Source: Azophilus sp965116165
GTDB taxonomy: Bacteria > Pseudomonadota > Gammaproteobacteria > Pseudomonadales > Azotimanducaceae
Assembly (NCBI GenBank): GCA_965116165.1
Contig: OZ220484.1
Coordinates: 992,001-1,056,000 of the forward strand
Direction of reading: 5' to 3'
DNA length: 64,000 bases
Below are positions 8,731-17,710 of the stretch, one piece after another; within the stretch, counting starts at the first letter, position 1, and every line of letters begins with the position of its first letter. A program made the position numbers and the translations under genes. The notes under the pieces are model-generated. The model worked only from the letters and a program-made list of their open reading frames with translations, was not told where the DNA came from and searched no databases.

Positions 8731-9675
8731 CTACTGGCGCTCCCGGTCCGCCAGATACTTTTCCGCGTCTAACGCGGCCATGCAGCCGAACCCCGCCGAG
8801 GTGATTGCCTGGCGGTAGACATGGTCGGCCACATCCCCCGCCGCGAACACGCCCGGCACACTGGTCGCCGTGGCGTTGCCGTCGGCGCCGCTCAGAACTT
8901 TGATATAGCCGTCCGCCATGTCGAGTTGACCGTCGAAGATGCCGGTATTGGGCGTATGGCCAATGGCGATGAAGACGCCCGCCAAGTCGATCGACCGCGC
9001 GCCGGCATTTTTTGTGGACACAATGCGCATGCCGGTGACGCCGGTCTCGTCGCCGAGCACCTCGTCTAGCCTGTGGTCCCAGATGGGCTCGATGTTGTCC
9101 CTGGCGAACAGGCGATCCTGCAGAATCTTTTCGGCGCGCATTGCGTCGCGCCGGTGCACCAAGTGGACCCTGGTGGCGATGTTGGAGAGATAAAGCGCCT
9201 CTTCGGCGGCGGTATTGCCCCCGCCAATCACCGCGACCTCGCGCCCCCGATAGAAGAACCCGTCGCAGGTTGCGCAGGCGCTGACGCCACGGCCGAGAAA
9301 GCGCTCCTCCGAAGGCAGCCCCAGGTATTTGGCGGATGCGCCGGTGGCGATAATGAGCGCATCGCAGGTGTGGATGGCGCTGTCGCCTTCCAGCCGAAAA
9401 GGCCGGACACCGAGATCGGCGGTGTGCACCTGGTCGTTGACGATGGTTGTGTCGAAGCGCTCCACATGCTCCGCCATCCGCGTCATTAATTCGGGCCCCT
9501 GAAGCCGGGGGTGTCCGCCCGGCCAATTTTCAACATCCGTCGTGGTCGTGAGCTGGCCGCCGACTTCCACACCGGTAATCAGGACGGGTTTGAGATTTGC
9601 CCGGGCCGCGTACAAAACGGCGGTGTAGCCGGCCGGCCCAGAGCCGAGAACGATCAATGGATGATGTTGAGTCAT
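8731..9675 (-). CDS. trxB: Thioredoxin reductase
   Basis: An FAD enzyme that passes electrons from NADPH to thioredoxin in the cytosol. All hallmarks of the low-molecular-weight family are present in 314 residues: FAD motif VLGSGPAGYTAVLYAAR, redox-active CATC (in SACATCDGFFYRG), NADPH motif GGGNTAAEEALYLSN, and the C-terminal FAD segment VFAAGDVADHVYRQAITSAG. GGGAAA precedes the ATG at 9675 by a few bases. Transcribed alone. Confidence 0.97.
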   Translation of the reverse strand: MTQHHPLIVLGSGPAGYTAVLYAARANLKPVLITGVEVGGQLTTTTDVENWPGGHPRLQGPELMTRMAEHVERFDTTIVNDQVHTADLGVRPFRLEGDSAIHTCDALIIATGASAKYLGLPSEERFLGRGVSACATCDGFFYRGREVAVIGGGNTAAEEALYLSNIATRVHLVHRRDAMRAEKILQDRLFARDNIEPIWDHRLDEVLGDETGVTGMRIVSTKNAGARSIDLAGVFIAIGHTPNTGIFDGQLDMADGYIKVLSGADGNATATSVPGVFAAGDVADHVYRQAITSAGFGCMAALDAEKYLADRERQ

Positions 9676-9682
9676 GAATTTC

Positions 9683-9705
9683 CCAGTGCTCTATCCAACT
9701 GATGG
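9683..9705 (-). repeat. tRNA D-arm-like fragment, copy 1
   Basis: CCAGTGCTCTATCCAACTGAT is the complement of TCAGTTGGATAGAGCACTGG, the form of a tRNA D-arm. No acceptor stem, anticodon arm or T-arm is found around it, so it is not a tRNA gene. A near copy is at 41561-41582. Confidence 0.45.
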
Positions 9706-9875
9706 GGAATTATATCGATGGGTTGATAGTTGCGGTTTTACTAGACGGGGTTCTGTGATAACTTGGCTCTTTTGCGGAGCCTCCGTGTTCCCGCGGCTCC
9801 GGGTCGGGTGGAGAGTTAAACCCAACCGGGGCGCTTGCGCCATTCCAGCAATTCAAATGGGAACTGATATACATG

Positions 9876-9891
9876 AGTTGGCATGCCAACT
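9876..9891. promoter_or_regulatory. Perfect 16-bp palindrome upstream of TonB receptor
   Basis: AGTTGGCATGCCAACT is a perfect palindrome followed by an AT-rich stretch (ATATATTGATG), in the 427-base gap before the TonB receptor. It has the size and symmetry of a repressor operator; the regulator is unknown. The rest of this gap holds only a short GGTAG-GAAA-CTACC hairpin near 9911. Confidence 0.5.
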
Positions 9892-10102
9892 ATATATTGA
9901 TGCTTTAGAGGTAGGAAACTACCACATGTTGGGTTCTATCAACTCATCGACATAATTCCCATGCGAACCGATGGGATCAACACGGAGATTGACCAAGTTG
10001 TCCACATTAGGGGAAATCATGCACACACAAAAACCATCGGTTCATATGCCCGGGAACCGGCGAGTCCTCCCGGATCGATTATTTGGGACTTATAAGGGAA
10101 AG

Positions 10103-12655
10103 ATGAAAGAAACCGACAGGTGGTGGTTTTCAGCCGCTAAATCCTCAACATATAGTGGTAAGTCAACCTACGTCTATAAGTCCCGGTTATTTGGATTATC
10201 GTTGCCGGGCATGCTCCTTCTGGGCCTGCTGCCGCTCGCCCCGCCCCCCGCCCTGGGCCAGCCGCAACTTGAGGAGGTGCTGGTCACCGCCACGCGCCGC
10301 GGGGAGACGGATATCCAGATTACGCCCATCTCCGTCACCGCCCTGGACGACGACGCCCTCGACAAGATGCTGATGCGCGACATCGGCGATATGACGGCGG
10401 CGGTGCCCAATCTCGTCACCGGCAACGCCCCGGCCTTCAACTCCTTCAACCCGAGCCTGCGCGGGGTCGGCAAGGACGGCATCATCCTCTACGTGGAATC
10501 CCCGGTCGGCGTTTCCGTCGATGATTTCGTGCTGCTGTCCACCCAAACCCAAATGCTGGAACCCTTCGACATCGCCTCCATCGAAGTGTTGCGCGGTCCG
10601 CAGGGAACCCTATTCGGCAAGAACACCACCGCCGGCGTCATCAACGTAAAAACCAAGCAGCCGGAGCTCAACCAAACGAGCCTGGAGGTTTCGACATCCT
10701 ATGCGGAGTTCGATAGCTGGGACGCCAAGTTCGCGCTGAACCTCGGCAACGAGACGTTGGCCATGCGCGCCACCGGCATCTATCAATACAGCGATGGCTA
10801 TTATAAAAACGGTTCCCTGGCGACCAGTTTCGACCCGGCCGTCCTGTTCGGCACGGGCGAGTCCGTGCCGCAGGTCTTTGAGGGCGATGGCCGCAGCCTC
10901 GGCGGCGACGATGTCTTCTCCGGCCGCCTGAAGCTGCTGTGGGCACCAAACGACAGCATCGAGGCGCGGCTCACCTACGAGATAATTCGCGACAATATGG
11001 ACTCGCCGCCGATTGTGGCCGAAAACGCCCCAAGTTCGGTTTTCACCTCATTTCTCGGCTTTTCGGGCAGTTTCGACGGTGACCCCATCGATCACGCCGG
11101 CATCTCCGACCGCAGCGATTTCTTCAAAATATCCGACGGCCATCAAGTCGACGTGGACGGTTTCTACGGCCACCTGGACTGGGATCTAAACGAGCAGTTC
11201 ACCCTGCACTCGGTCACGGGCTATCGCGAACAACAGTCCCGTTTGCCCAGCACCTATGTTGGCCACACCCGCGCCTCGCTGTTCGATGCCACCCGGGACG
11301 ACGACCGGGAAACCTTCCAGCAGGAAATCCGCGTCGATTCCAGCTTCAACGGCCCGTTCAACCTGGTCGCCGGGGGTTTTTATCAGGATGACGACACCAA
11401 GTTCTGCGTTACCCAAATTCTCGGCCTGGTGGATTTCTTCGGGCCCACGGCGACGCCGCTAAACGACCAATTGACCGCCCAGGGCTACCCGGCGTTGGCT
11501 TCCGGCACCTACAACGACAACGCCTCGGTGCTTTGCAACCGACAGCAAGCCGAGGCATTGGCCGGCTTTGCCGACGGCACCTTTCAGGTAACGGAGAAGC
11601 TTGAAATCGGGGCGGGCGTGCGCATCACCTACGAGAAGAAGGAGTGGACCGGGCGACCACAGATTCTCTATCAGTACCTGGACGGCACCGACACCGCCAA
11701 CGAGGGGTTGTTCGCCTCCCTGGACGAACCGCTGGACGCGGCGGATTTCGAGCGCTTCCCCATCAATGTCGCCCACGAAGAGGAGTCCTGGACCGAGCCG
11801 AGCTTTCGGGCAACCATCGGCTATCTTGTGACAGACAACGCCTTTGCCTGGGCAACCTATTCGCGCAGCGTCAAATCCGGGGCCTTCAACGATCAAACCG
11901 GCACCTTCACGGCCGGCCTGCCGTTCCCGTTCGGCAACCCGCTGCAACTGCGTCCCATCGATCCGGAATTCGCCGACAGTATCGAAATCGGGCTGAAAAC
12001 CGACCTTTTCAACAATCGGGTACGCATGAACCTGGTCTACTTCGACGTGCGCTACGACGATGCGCAGCGCCAACTAAACGCCACATTCGCCCTGCCCGGC
12101 GGCGGCTCGTTCCAGGAAACCCTGTTCTTCAATGCCGCCAAGCTCGATGCGCGGGGCGTCGAGTTCGAGGGAAGTTGGGTGGTCAACGAATACCTGTCGT
12201 TCAGCGGCAATTTCAGCTATCAGGATGCGGAGTTCGCCGCCTTCGAGGCCGACACCGATTTCGACGGCACCATCGACGTTGATTTCAGCGGCCGGCCCGT
12301 CAATCGCTCGCCGGAATGGACGGCCTATCTGATGGCGATCATCGAGCATCCCGCCGGTGCCGCGGGCGACCTCTCCCATACGCTGAGTTGGTCGTTTGTG
12401 GACGATTCGGTATTCACCTATTCAGACCTCGGGCCGGAATTCGACGCCACTTCGAACAGCCGCAACCTGCTGAACTGGAGTTCGACCTTCACCACCAAGA
12501 GCGGCGAGTACTACCTGCGCGTCTTTGGGCGCAACCTGACCGACGAGCGCTACCGTACCGGCAACCTGGCCGTGGCGGCGTTGTGGACGATGGCCTCCTA
12601 CGGGCTGCCTCGGCAATTCGGCGTCGAGGTCGGCGCCCGGCTTGGAAACTTCTGA
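10103..12655 (+). CDS. TonB-dependent outer-membrane receptor
   Basis: A 22-stranded-barrel type receptor importing an unidentified ligand with TonB energy. After a hydrophobic export segment (GLSLPGMLLLGLLPLAPP, cleavage after ALG) comes the TonB-box-like LEEVLVTATRR, then a plug domain with EVLRGPQGTLFGKNTTAGVI, and the barrel ending in a C-terminal Phe. Three starts are possible: 9971 (open frame), 10019 (AGGGG six bases upstream) and 10103 (AAGGGA upstream); I chose 10103 as it gives the shortest plausible leader, still about 30 residues before the hydrophobic core. Plug sequence style (ATRRGETDIQITPISVTAL) is that of large TonB receptor families with unassigned substrates in aquatic proteobacteria. 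A degenerate SDR and a YghU gene follow. Confidence 0.93.
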   Translation: MKETDRWWFSAAKSSTYSGKSTYVYKSRLFGLSLPGMLLLGLLPLAPPPALGQPQLEEVLVTATRRGETDIQITPISVTALDDDALDKMLMRDIGDMTAAVPNLVTGNAPAFNSFNPSLRGVGKDGIILYVESPVGVSVDDFVLLSTQTQMLEPFDIASIEVLRGPQGTLFGKNTTAGVINVKTKQPELNQTSLEVSTSYAEFDSWDAKFALNLGNETLAMRATGIYQYSDGYYKNGSLATSFDPAVLFGTGESVPQVFEGDGRSLGGDDVFSGRLKLLWAPNDSIEARLTYEIIRDNMDSPPIVAENAPSSVFTSFLGFSGSFDGDPIDHAGISDRSDFFKISDGHQVDVDGFYGHLDWDLNEQFTLHSVTGYREQQSRLPSTYVGHTRASLFDATRDDDRETFQQEIRVDSSFNGPFNLVAGGFYQDDDTKFCVTQILGLVDFFGPTATPLNDQLTAQGYPALASGTYNDNASVLCNRQQAEALAGFADGTFQVTEKLEIGAGVRITYEKKEWTGRPQILYQYLDGTDTANEGLFASLDEPLDAADFERFPINVAHEEESWTEPSFRATIGYLVTDNAFAWATYSRSVKSGAFNDQTGTFTAGLPFPFGNPLQLRPIDPEFADSIEIGLKTDLFNNRVRMNLVYFDVRYDDAQRQLNATFALPGGGSFQETLFFNAAKLDARGVEFEGSWVVNEYLSFSGNFSYQDAEFAAFEADTDFDGTIDVDFSGRPVNRSPEWTAYLMAIIEHPAGAAGDLSHTLSWSFVDDSVFTYSDLGPEFDATSNSRNLLNWSSTFTTKSGEYYLRVFGRNLTDERYRTGNLAVAALWTMASYGLPRQFGVEVGARLGNF

Positions 12656-12783
12656 TCGATTGCTGTCGATAGGGGCCGTAGCTTATCGATTCGACATTTG
12701 CGCGAATTGAACGGTTCGCGGATATGGGCTCGGCGGAATCCGCGGAGTCATGTTGATATAACGCCCGAATAAGGGAGCATTTG

Positions 12784-13548
12784 ATGAAGCCGGTTTGTTT
12801 GGTTATCGGTGCCGGGGCCGGCATCGGCGGCAATGTGGGACGGCGGTTCGCCCGCGAGGGATATCACCCGGTTTTGTGTCGCCGCAGCGATCGGGACGGC
12901 TTGAACAGGCTGGTTTCAATCATTGAGAACGAAGGCAACCCCGCGTCCGGCTTCCTGCTGAACGCTGTTGAAAAAAACAGCATCGAGGAGCGCGTGACCG
13001 CTACCGAGGCCGACATCGGCCCGATTGAGGTGGCGGTTTACAACCTAGGCGCGCAGATCGGCGACAGGACGCTCGCGGACACCAGCGAAAAGGCCTTTGA
13101 ACTCGGCTGGCGCATGGCCACCTTTGGCCTTTTTCGCCTGGCGCGTTGTCTTTGTCCGCTCATGGAAGAGCGCGGCGGCGGCACGATTCTGGTCACCTCC
13201 GCCACCGCTGCCATGCGCGGCAACCCGGGCCAACATTCCCATGCCGCGGCCATGGCGGGGCGACGCCTGCTTTGTCAAACACTCAATGCCGAGTTTGCGC
13301 CCAAGGGCATCCACATCGCCCACATCGTCGTCGACGGCGCCGTGGATGCGCCCGACACCCTCGGCAAGATGCTCGGGCCGGAACGATACCAGAAACTTCG
13401 GGAAACCCGGGGCCTGGAACGGGATGGCTTGTTGTTGCCCGAAAAGATCGCCGACACCTACTTCCATCTGGCCCAACAACATCGGTCGACCTGGACATTC
13501 GAACTCGACCTGCGCTCGTTCAACGACCCGCCCTGGTGGGGATCCTGA
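12784..13548 (+). CDS. SDR-fold protein with lost catalytic Tyr/Lys
   Basis: A 254-residue Rossmann protein: IGAGAGIGGNVGRRFAREG at the N-terminus is the dinucleotide-binding glycine motif and VYNLGAQIGD corresponds to the NNAG strand. The catalytic YxxxK is absent; the equivalent stretch reads SHAAAMAGRR after SATAAMRGN, so Tyr is His and Lys is Met. It is therefore unlikely to be a normal SDR oxidoreductase; substrate binding or a changed chemistry is possible. ATG at 12784 is preceded by AAGGGAG. It follows the TonB receptor by about 130 bases and may be cotranscribed. Confidence 0.82.
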   Translation: MKPVCLVIGAGAGIGGNVGRRFAREGYHPVLCRRSDRDGLNRLVSIIENEGNPASGFLLNAVEKNSIEERVTATEADIGPIEVAVYNLGAQIGDRTLADTSEKAFELGWRMATFGLFRLARCLCPLMEERGGGTILVTSATAAMRGNPGQHSHAAAMAGRRLLCQTLNAEFAPKGIHIAHIVVDGAVDAPDTLGKMLGPERYQKLRETRGLERDGLLLPEKIADTYFHLAQQHRSTWTFELDLRSFNDPPWWGS

Positions 13549-13640
13549 GCGAGTCGGGGCCTTGCCGCCACCGGGGGGCATCTTTGTGCATTTTGGTACA
13601 CAAGCCCCTTATGATATGAATTGCAAAACGAGAGAAAATC

Positions 13641-14483
13641 ATGACGGAAACGCATTCCTACACCCCGCCGCCGGTCTGGCAATGGAACATGGAAAGTGGC
13701 GGACGTTTCGCCAGTATCAATCGCCCGATAGCCGGCGCGACCCACGAAAAAACGCTGCCGATGGGCAAACACAATCTACAGTTGTACTCCCTGGCAACGC
13801 CCAACGGGGTGAAGGTGACCGTCCTGCTCGAAGAACTGCTCGAACTCGGCATCAAGGAAGCGGAGTACGACGCCTATCTCGTTAAAATCGGCGATGGCGA
13901 GCAGTTCGGCAGCGGCTTTGTGGCGCTGAACCCGAATTCGAAAATTCCCGCGCTCGCCGACCACAGCACCTCGCCGCCCACCCGGGTTTTCGAATCCGGT
14001 GCGATTTTGGTTTATCTAGCGGAAAAGTTCGGGGCATTCCTACCCACAGACCCAGCCACCCGCGCCGAGTGTCTATCGTGGCTGTTCTGGCAGATGGGCA
14101 GCGCACCCTACATCGGCGGCGGCTTCGGGCACTTCTATGCCTATGCACCGGAGAAAATCGAATACTGCATCGACCGCTACACCATGGAGGCGAAACGCCT
14201 GCTCGATGTGCTCAATCGACATTTGGCCGAGCACCGGTTTCTGTGCGGCGAGCAATACACGATTGCGGACATCGGCAACTATGGCTGGTACGGCGCATTG
14301 GTGTTGCACAACATCTACGAAGCCGCCGAGTTTCTTGACGCCGCCTCGTATACCCATGTGATTCGCTGGGCCCGGGAAATCGAAGCGCGGCCAGCCGTGC
14401 AGCGGGGCCGTCGGGTCAACCGTCCCTGGGGACCGGAGGAGACCCGGGTGAGCGAGCGGCACGGCCCCGAGGATTTTAAATAA
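13641..14483 (+). CDS. yghU: Glutathione-dependent disulfide-bond oxidoreductase YghU
   Basis: A Nu-class glutathione S-transferase homologue with disulfide-bond reductase activity in the E. coli prototype. The 280-residue protein follows YghU closely: ASINRPIAGATHEKTLP, LQLYSLATPNGVKVTVLLEE, VALNPNSKIPAL (GSH site), VFESGAILVYLAEKFG, GGGFGHFYAYAPEKIEY, and C-terminal FLDAASYTHVIRWA. Start ATG 13641. Separated by about 90 bases from the SDR upstream. Confidence 0.94.
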   Translation: MTETHSYTPPPVWQWNMESGGRFASINRPIAGATHEKTLPMGKHNLQLYSLATPNGVKVTVLLEELLELGIKEAEYDAYLVKIGDGEQFGSGFVALNPNSKIPALADHSTSPPTRVFESGAILVYLAEKFGAFLPTDPATRAECLSWLFWQMGSAPYIGGGFGHFYAYAPEKIEYCIDRYTMEAKRLLDVLNRHLAEHRFLCGEQYTIADIGNYGWYGALVLHNIYEAAEFLDAASYTHVIRWAREIEARPAVQRGRRVNRPWGPEETRVSERHGPEDFK

Positions 14484-14499
14484 CCCACCCCGAGGTTAG

Positions 14500-14566
14500 T
14501 GTCCTGTCCGGGAAATACGCATATTATTCGACCTGTGTGTAATGGATCGTAAATAATTGCTTTTAG
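14500..14566. repeat. MITE family 2, left-end fragment
   Basis: TGTCCTGTCCGGGAAATACGC and the following AT-rich bases match the left half of the complete element at 41816-41940 (about 67 bases, with scattered differences). The right inverted repeat is missing. Confidence 0.7.
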
Positions 14567-14600
14567 GGGACGCCCCCTCGCGCTCCCGGCCGGGGGCTCC

Positions 14601-14683
14601 GTTGTCGCCCCCTGACGTATCGCCGGATACGCCGGCGGGGCTTAAGCCGCGCATCCGGACGTGTGCGGGCGCGCTGATGCGGC
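14601..14683 (+). repeat. REP-like repeat, copy 1
   Basis: An 83-base stretch starting GTTGTCGCCCCCTGACG, with the internal palindrome TATCGCCGGATA and ending GCGCTGATGCGGC. It is repeated, inverted and about 85% identical by eye, at 41584-41664. It ends within ten bases of the acyl-CoA dehydrogenase stop and could act as a transcript-end structure. Confidence 0.6.
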
Positions 14684-14691
14684 GGGGTTTT

Positions 14692-15984
14692 CTACGCGCT
14701 CGCCACCTCCAATTCGATTAGGTCCGCGTATTTCGCCAGCGCTTCCTCCCGGCGCTTGATCAGGTGATAGTCGGGGAACAGTTCCTCGGTACCCTGATAG
14801 TGGCCGAGCACCTGACGCGCCACGGTCACCTTATGCACTTCCGTCGGCCCATCCGCGAGCGCCATGTGGAAGCTGTCGATCACGCCGGCGGCAAACGGCA
14901 TTTCATTCGAGACGCCAAGCGACCCGTGCACCTGTAGGGCGCGGGCATAGACATCGTGGTAGACCTTGGGCATCTGCGCCTTGACCGCGGAAATATCGGC
15001 GCGCACCGCCTTGTAGTCTTTGACCTTGTCAATCCTCCAGGCCGTGCGCAGAACGAATAGACGGAACTGCTCAATGTCAATCCAACTGTCGGCGATCATG
15101 GCCTGCACCATCTGCTTCTTGGCCAGCACCTCACCCTGGGTTTCCCGCGAGAGGGCGCGTTCGCACATCATGTCGAAGGCGCGCTGAATCTTGCCCACGG
15201 TGCGCATGGCATGGTGGATACGGCCACCGCCGAGCCGGGTTTGGGCAACGATGAAACCCTGGCCGATTTCGCCAAGCAAATGGTCACGCGGGACGCGGAC
15301 ATCGTTGTAGCGGATATAGGCATGCGCGCCCTCGCCCTCGAACCCGACTCCGACATGCCTCAGCATTTCCACCCCGGGGGTTTCCACCGGCACGATGAAC
15401 ATCGACATGCGCTGATAGGGGGGCGCCTCCGGGTCGGTGACCGCCATGACGATAAGAAAGGAAGCGTACCGGGCATTGGACGAGAACCATTTCTCACCGT
15501 TGATTACCCATTCATCGCCGATGAGTTCCGCGCGGCACCTGAAGACCTTGGGGTCGGCGCCGCCCTGGGGTTCGGTCATGGAGTAACAGGAACAAATCCC
15601 GTTGTCGAGCAGCGGCTGCAAATAGCGGGCCTTTTGCTCCACGGTTCCGTAGTGGGCGAGTATTTCGGCGTTCCCCGAATCCGGGGCCTGGCAGCCGAAG
15701 ACCACCGGAGCGCACTTGGCGCGGCCGAGAATTTCGTTCATCAGCCCGAGCTTGAGCTGGCCGTAGCCCTGCCCGCCGAGTTCCGGGCCAAGGTGGCAGG
15801 CCCACAAACCGCGTTTTTTCACTTCTTCCTGCAGGGGCGGAATGAGCTTGGCGCGCTTCGGGTCGGAAAAGTCGTTGGGGTGCCCGATCAGGAAATCGAG
15901 TGGCTCGATCTCCTCTCGAACAAAGTCGTTCATCCAGTCGAGTTCCCGCTGGAAGGCGGGGTCGGTTTCAAAATCCCAGGCCAT
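14692..15984 (-). CDS. Acyl-CoA dehydrogenase (ACAD10/11-like)
   Basis: An FAD enzyme introducing a trans-2,3 double bond in an acyl-CoA. The 430-residue protein has WACHLGPELGGQGYGQLKLG, the FAD/substrate motif CYSMTEPQGGADPKVF, WVINGEKWFSSNARYASF, the RLGGGRIHHAMRTVGKIQRA helix, and QVHGSLGVSNEMPFAAGV in the C-terminal domain. This pattern is that of the ACAD10/11-like branch rather than the short-chain enzymes. GGGAG lies six bases upstream of the ATG. It stands alone on the minus strand, divergent from an SDR of the hydroxyacyl-CoA dehydrogenase type that could act two steps later in the same beta-oxidation; that link is inference. Confidence 0.93.
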   Translation of the reverse strand: MAWDFETDPAFQRELDWMNDFVREEIEPLDFLIGHPNDFSDPKRAKLIPPLQEEVKKRGLWACHLGPELGGQGYGQLKLGLMNEILGRAKCAPVVFGCQAPDSGNAEILAHYGTVEQKARYLQPLLDNGICSCYSMTEPQGGADPKVFRCRAELIGDEWVINGEKWFSSNARYASFLIVMAVTDPEAPPYQRMSMFIVPVETPGVEMLRHVGVGFEGEGAHAYIRYNDVRVPRDHLLGEIGQGFIVAQTRLGGGRIHHAMRTVGKIQRAFDMMCERALSRETQGEVLAKKQMVQAMIADSWIDIEQFRLFVLRTAWRIDKVKDYKAVRADISAVKAQMPKVYHDVYARALQVHGSLGVSNEMPFAAGVIDSFHMALADGPTEVHKVTVARQVLGHYQGTEELFPDYHLIKRREEALAKYADLIELEVASA

Positions 15985-16149
15985 GGGTGGCTCCCTGATC
16001 GTGCAAAATCACCATTTAACGTGTGGGTACGCGGTTTGTGAAGGGGCAATTTGCCTAGGCGGCTATTCCCGCCAAGCGTGGCAATGCCCGAAAATTAGCT
16101 TCCGACCAACGCGCAAATGATCGATTTCGCCCGGCATTATATGTCGTGA

Positions 16150-16176
16150 CTACAGAATTAATCAGAGGTTCCTTAG
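16150..16176. repeat. Solo end of MITE family 1, inverted
   Basis: CTACAGAATTAATCAGAGG followed by TTCCTTAG is the reverse complement of the element end at 2455 and 7052. No matching second end is seen. It lies in the divergent promoter region between the acyl-CoA dehydrogenase and the SDR. Confidence 0.7.
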
Positions 16177-16205
16177 AATAGCGTTTTCACTCGACGAGGC
16201 AAATC

Positions 16206-17120
16206 ATGGGAAGACTAGAGGGTAAGGTGGCGGTGGTCACGGGCGCGGGGCGCGGTATTGGTCGGGAGATTGCGCTGATGATGGCGGATGAAGGCGCGAG
16301 CATTGTCGTCAACGACTTTGGCGGCGCGGCGGACGGGACCGGTGGCGGGCGCATCGCCGACGCGGTGGTGGCGGAAATCGAGGCGCGCGGCGGCAGGGCG
16401 GTTGCCAACGCAGAATCAGTCGCCGAAGTGGCGGGTGGTGAAGGTCTGCTGCAAACGGCGCTGGATGTGTTTGGGGCCATGGACATCCTCGTCAACAACG
16501 CCGGTATTCTGCGCGACAAATCGATATTCAATCTTGCGGAGGGCGATTGGGATGCGGTCATCGCCGTGCATCTCAAAGGCCACTATTGCTGTTCGAGACC
16601 CTTTGCAAAGTACATCCGCGAAACCGGCCGCACGGGTTGCCGAATCATCAATTTCTCAAGTGTTTCGGGATTGCTCGGCAACTTCGGGCAAACGAACTAT
16701 GGCGCCGCCAAGGCGGGAATTGCCGGGTTCTCCCGGGTGCTCGCCTTGGAACTGGCCAAGTACGGATGCACCGTCAACACGATCTCGCCCGCCGCCTTGA
16801 CACGCCTGACCGTGCCCCTGCGGGAAAACCGGGGCGAGGCGGTTGGGGACAACGAGATCGAACAAGGCGGTCCCCAACATGTGGCGCCCATCGTCGTCTG
16901 GCTCTGCGGCGAAGAGGCCGCGGGCATAACCGGCGAGATATTCCACACGGGCACGGGGGATATCGCCATCATGCAGCAGCCGGCGATCATCAAGCGATTT
17001 CACAAGGAAAATGGTCTCTGGACATTGGATGAACTCGACCAAAAGGCACCCGAGCTCGTCGCGGCCCGCCGCGCCAACATCGCACTTGCCGAGGAATCCG
17101 GCGGGGCCTCGTCTTTATAG
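16206..17120 (+). CDS. SDR, MFP2/hydroxyacyl-CoA dehydrogenase type
   Basis: A 304-residue classical SDR with an intact active site: TGAGRGIG cofactor motif, VVNDFGG after the second strand, NNAG, Ser in NFSSVSGLLGNFGQ, and YGAAK. The VVNDFGGAADGTGGG segment and overall length resemble the dehydrogenase unit of peroxisomal multifunctional enzyme type 2 (17-beta-HSD4), so a 3-hydroxyacyl-CoA dehydrogenase is likely. GAGG six bases before the ATG supports the start. It is divergent from the acyl-CoA dehydrogenase, and the LptA-like gene begins five bases after its stop. Confidence 0.88.
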   Translation: MGRLEGKVAVVTGAGRGIGREIALMMADEGASIVVNDFGGAADGTGGGRIADAVVAEIEARGGRAVANAESVAEVAGGEGLLQTALDVFGAMDILVNNAGILRDKSIFNLAEGDWDAVIAVHLKGHYCCSRPFAKYIRETGRTGCRIINFSSVSGLLGNFGQTNYGAAKAGIAGFSRVLALELAKYGCTVNTISPAALTRLTVPLRENRGEAVGDNEIEQGGPQHVAPIVVWLCGEEAAGITGEIFHTGTGDIAIMQQPAIIKRFHKENGLWTLDELDQKAPELVAARRANIALAEESGGASSL

Positions 17121-17125
17121 CGGCT

Positions 17126-17641
17126 TTGCGAAAAAGAATATCCCGCATGATTGTCGCCGCTTTCGCCGCAATTTGCGGACTGACGCTTGCCGCCCCGGCA
17201 TTCGCGGACGACAGCGCCGCCGAACCCGAACCCATCGAAATACAGGCGGACCACTTCGAAATGCTGATGGCCGAGCGCCGCACAACCTACACCGGCAACG
17301 TGGTGGCAACCCAAGGCCAGCGCACCATCAAGTCGCGGAAACTGGTGGTTCAATTTAACGACGACAACGACATCACCACCCTGCGCGCCGCCGGCGAACC
17401 GGCAAGACTGACCGACCGAACCGGGGATTCCGCATTCTCCGTCGCCGGCGAGGCGCTCGACTACAACTTCGATGCCGGCACAGTGCGCGCCGCGGGAGAC
17501 AGTGTGCTAAGCCGCAACGGAGACACCCTCGCCGCGGAAACCATCCTCTACGACATGGATGCAAAAACCGCCCGGGCCGTCGGCACGGAAACGCGACCTG
17601 TTTTCCTGCGACTAGCGCCTATGGAGGCTGCTCGCCGGTGA
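17126..17641 (+). CDS. LptA/OstA-like periplasmic protein
   Basis: LptA forms the periplasmic bridge carrying lipopolysaccharide from the inner to the outer membrane. This 171-residue protein has an export signal ending APAFA, then the OstA-fold beginning EPIEIQADHFEMLMAERRTT with YTGNVVATQGQRTIKSRKL. The TTG start at 17126 gives a basic n-region (MRKRISRM) and is preferred; the ATG at 17147 would give a signal peptide without positive charge. It directly follows an SDR, not lptC or lptB, so it may be a relocated lptA or a second paralogue. Confidence 0.83.
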   Translation: MRKRISRMIVAAFAAICGLTLAAPAFADDSAAEPEPIEIQADHFEMLMAERRTTYTGNVVATQGQRTIKSRKLVVQFNDDNDITTLRAAGEPARLTDRTGDSAFSVAGEALDYNFDAGTVRAAGDSVLSRNGDTLAAETILYDMDAKTARAVGTETRPVFLRLAPMEAARR

Positions 17642-17710
17642 GGCCTGCATGGCGGCGGAGCCGTGCATCAAACTCGCACATTCCATGCATCCGCAATGCT
17701 CGTTCCATCG

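Noticed and set aside
9683..9705. A tRNA gene at 9683 or 41561
   Set aside because: Only the D-arm pattern is present; acceptor, anticodon and T-arms are missing.
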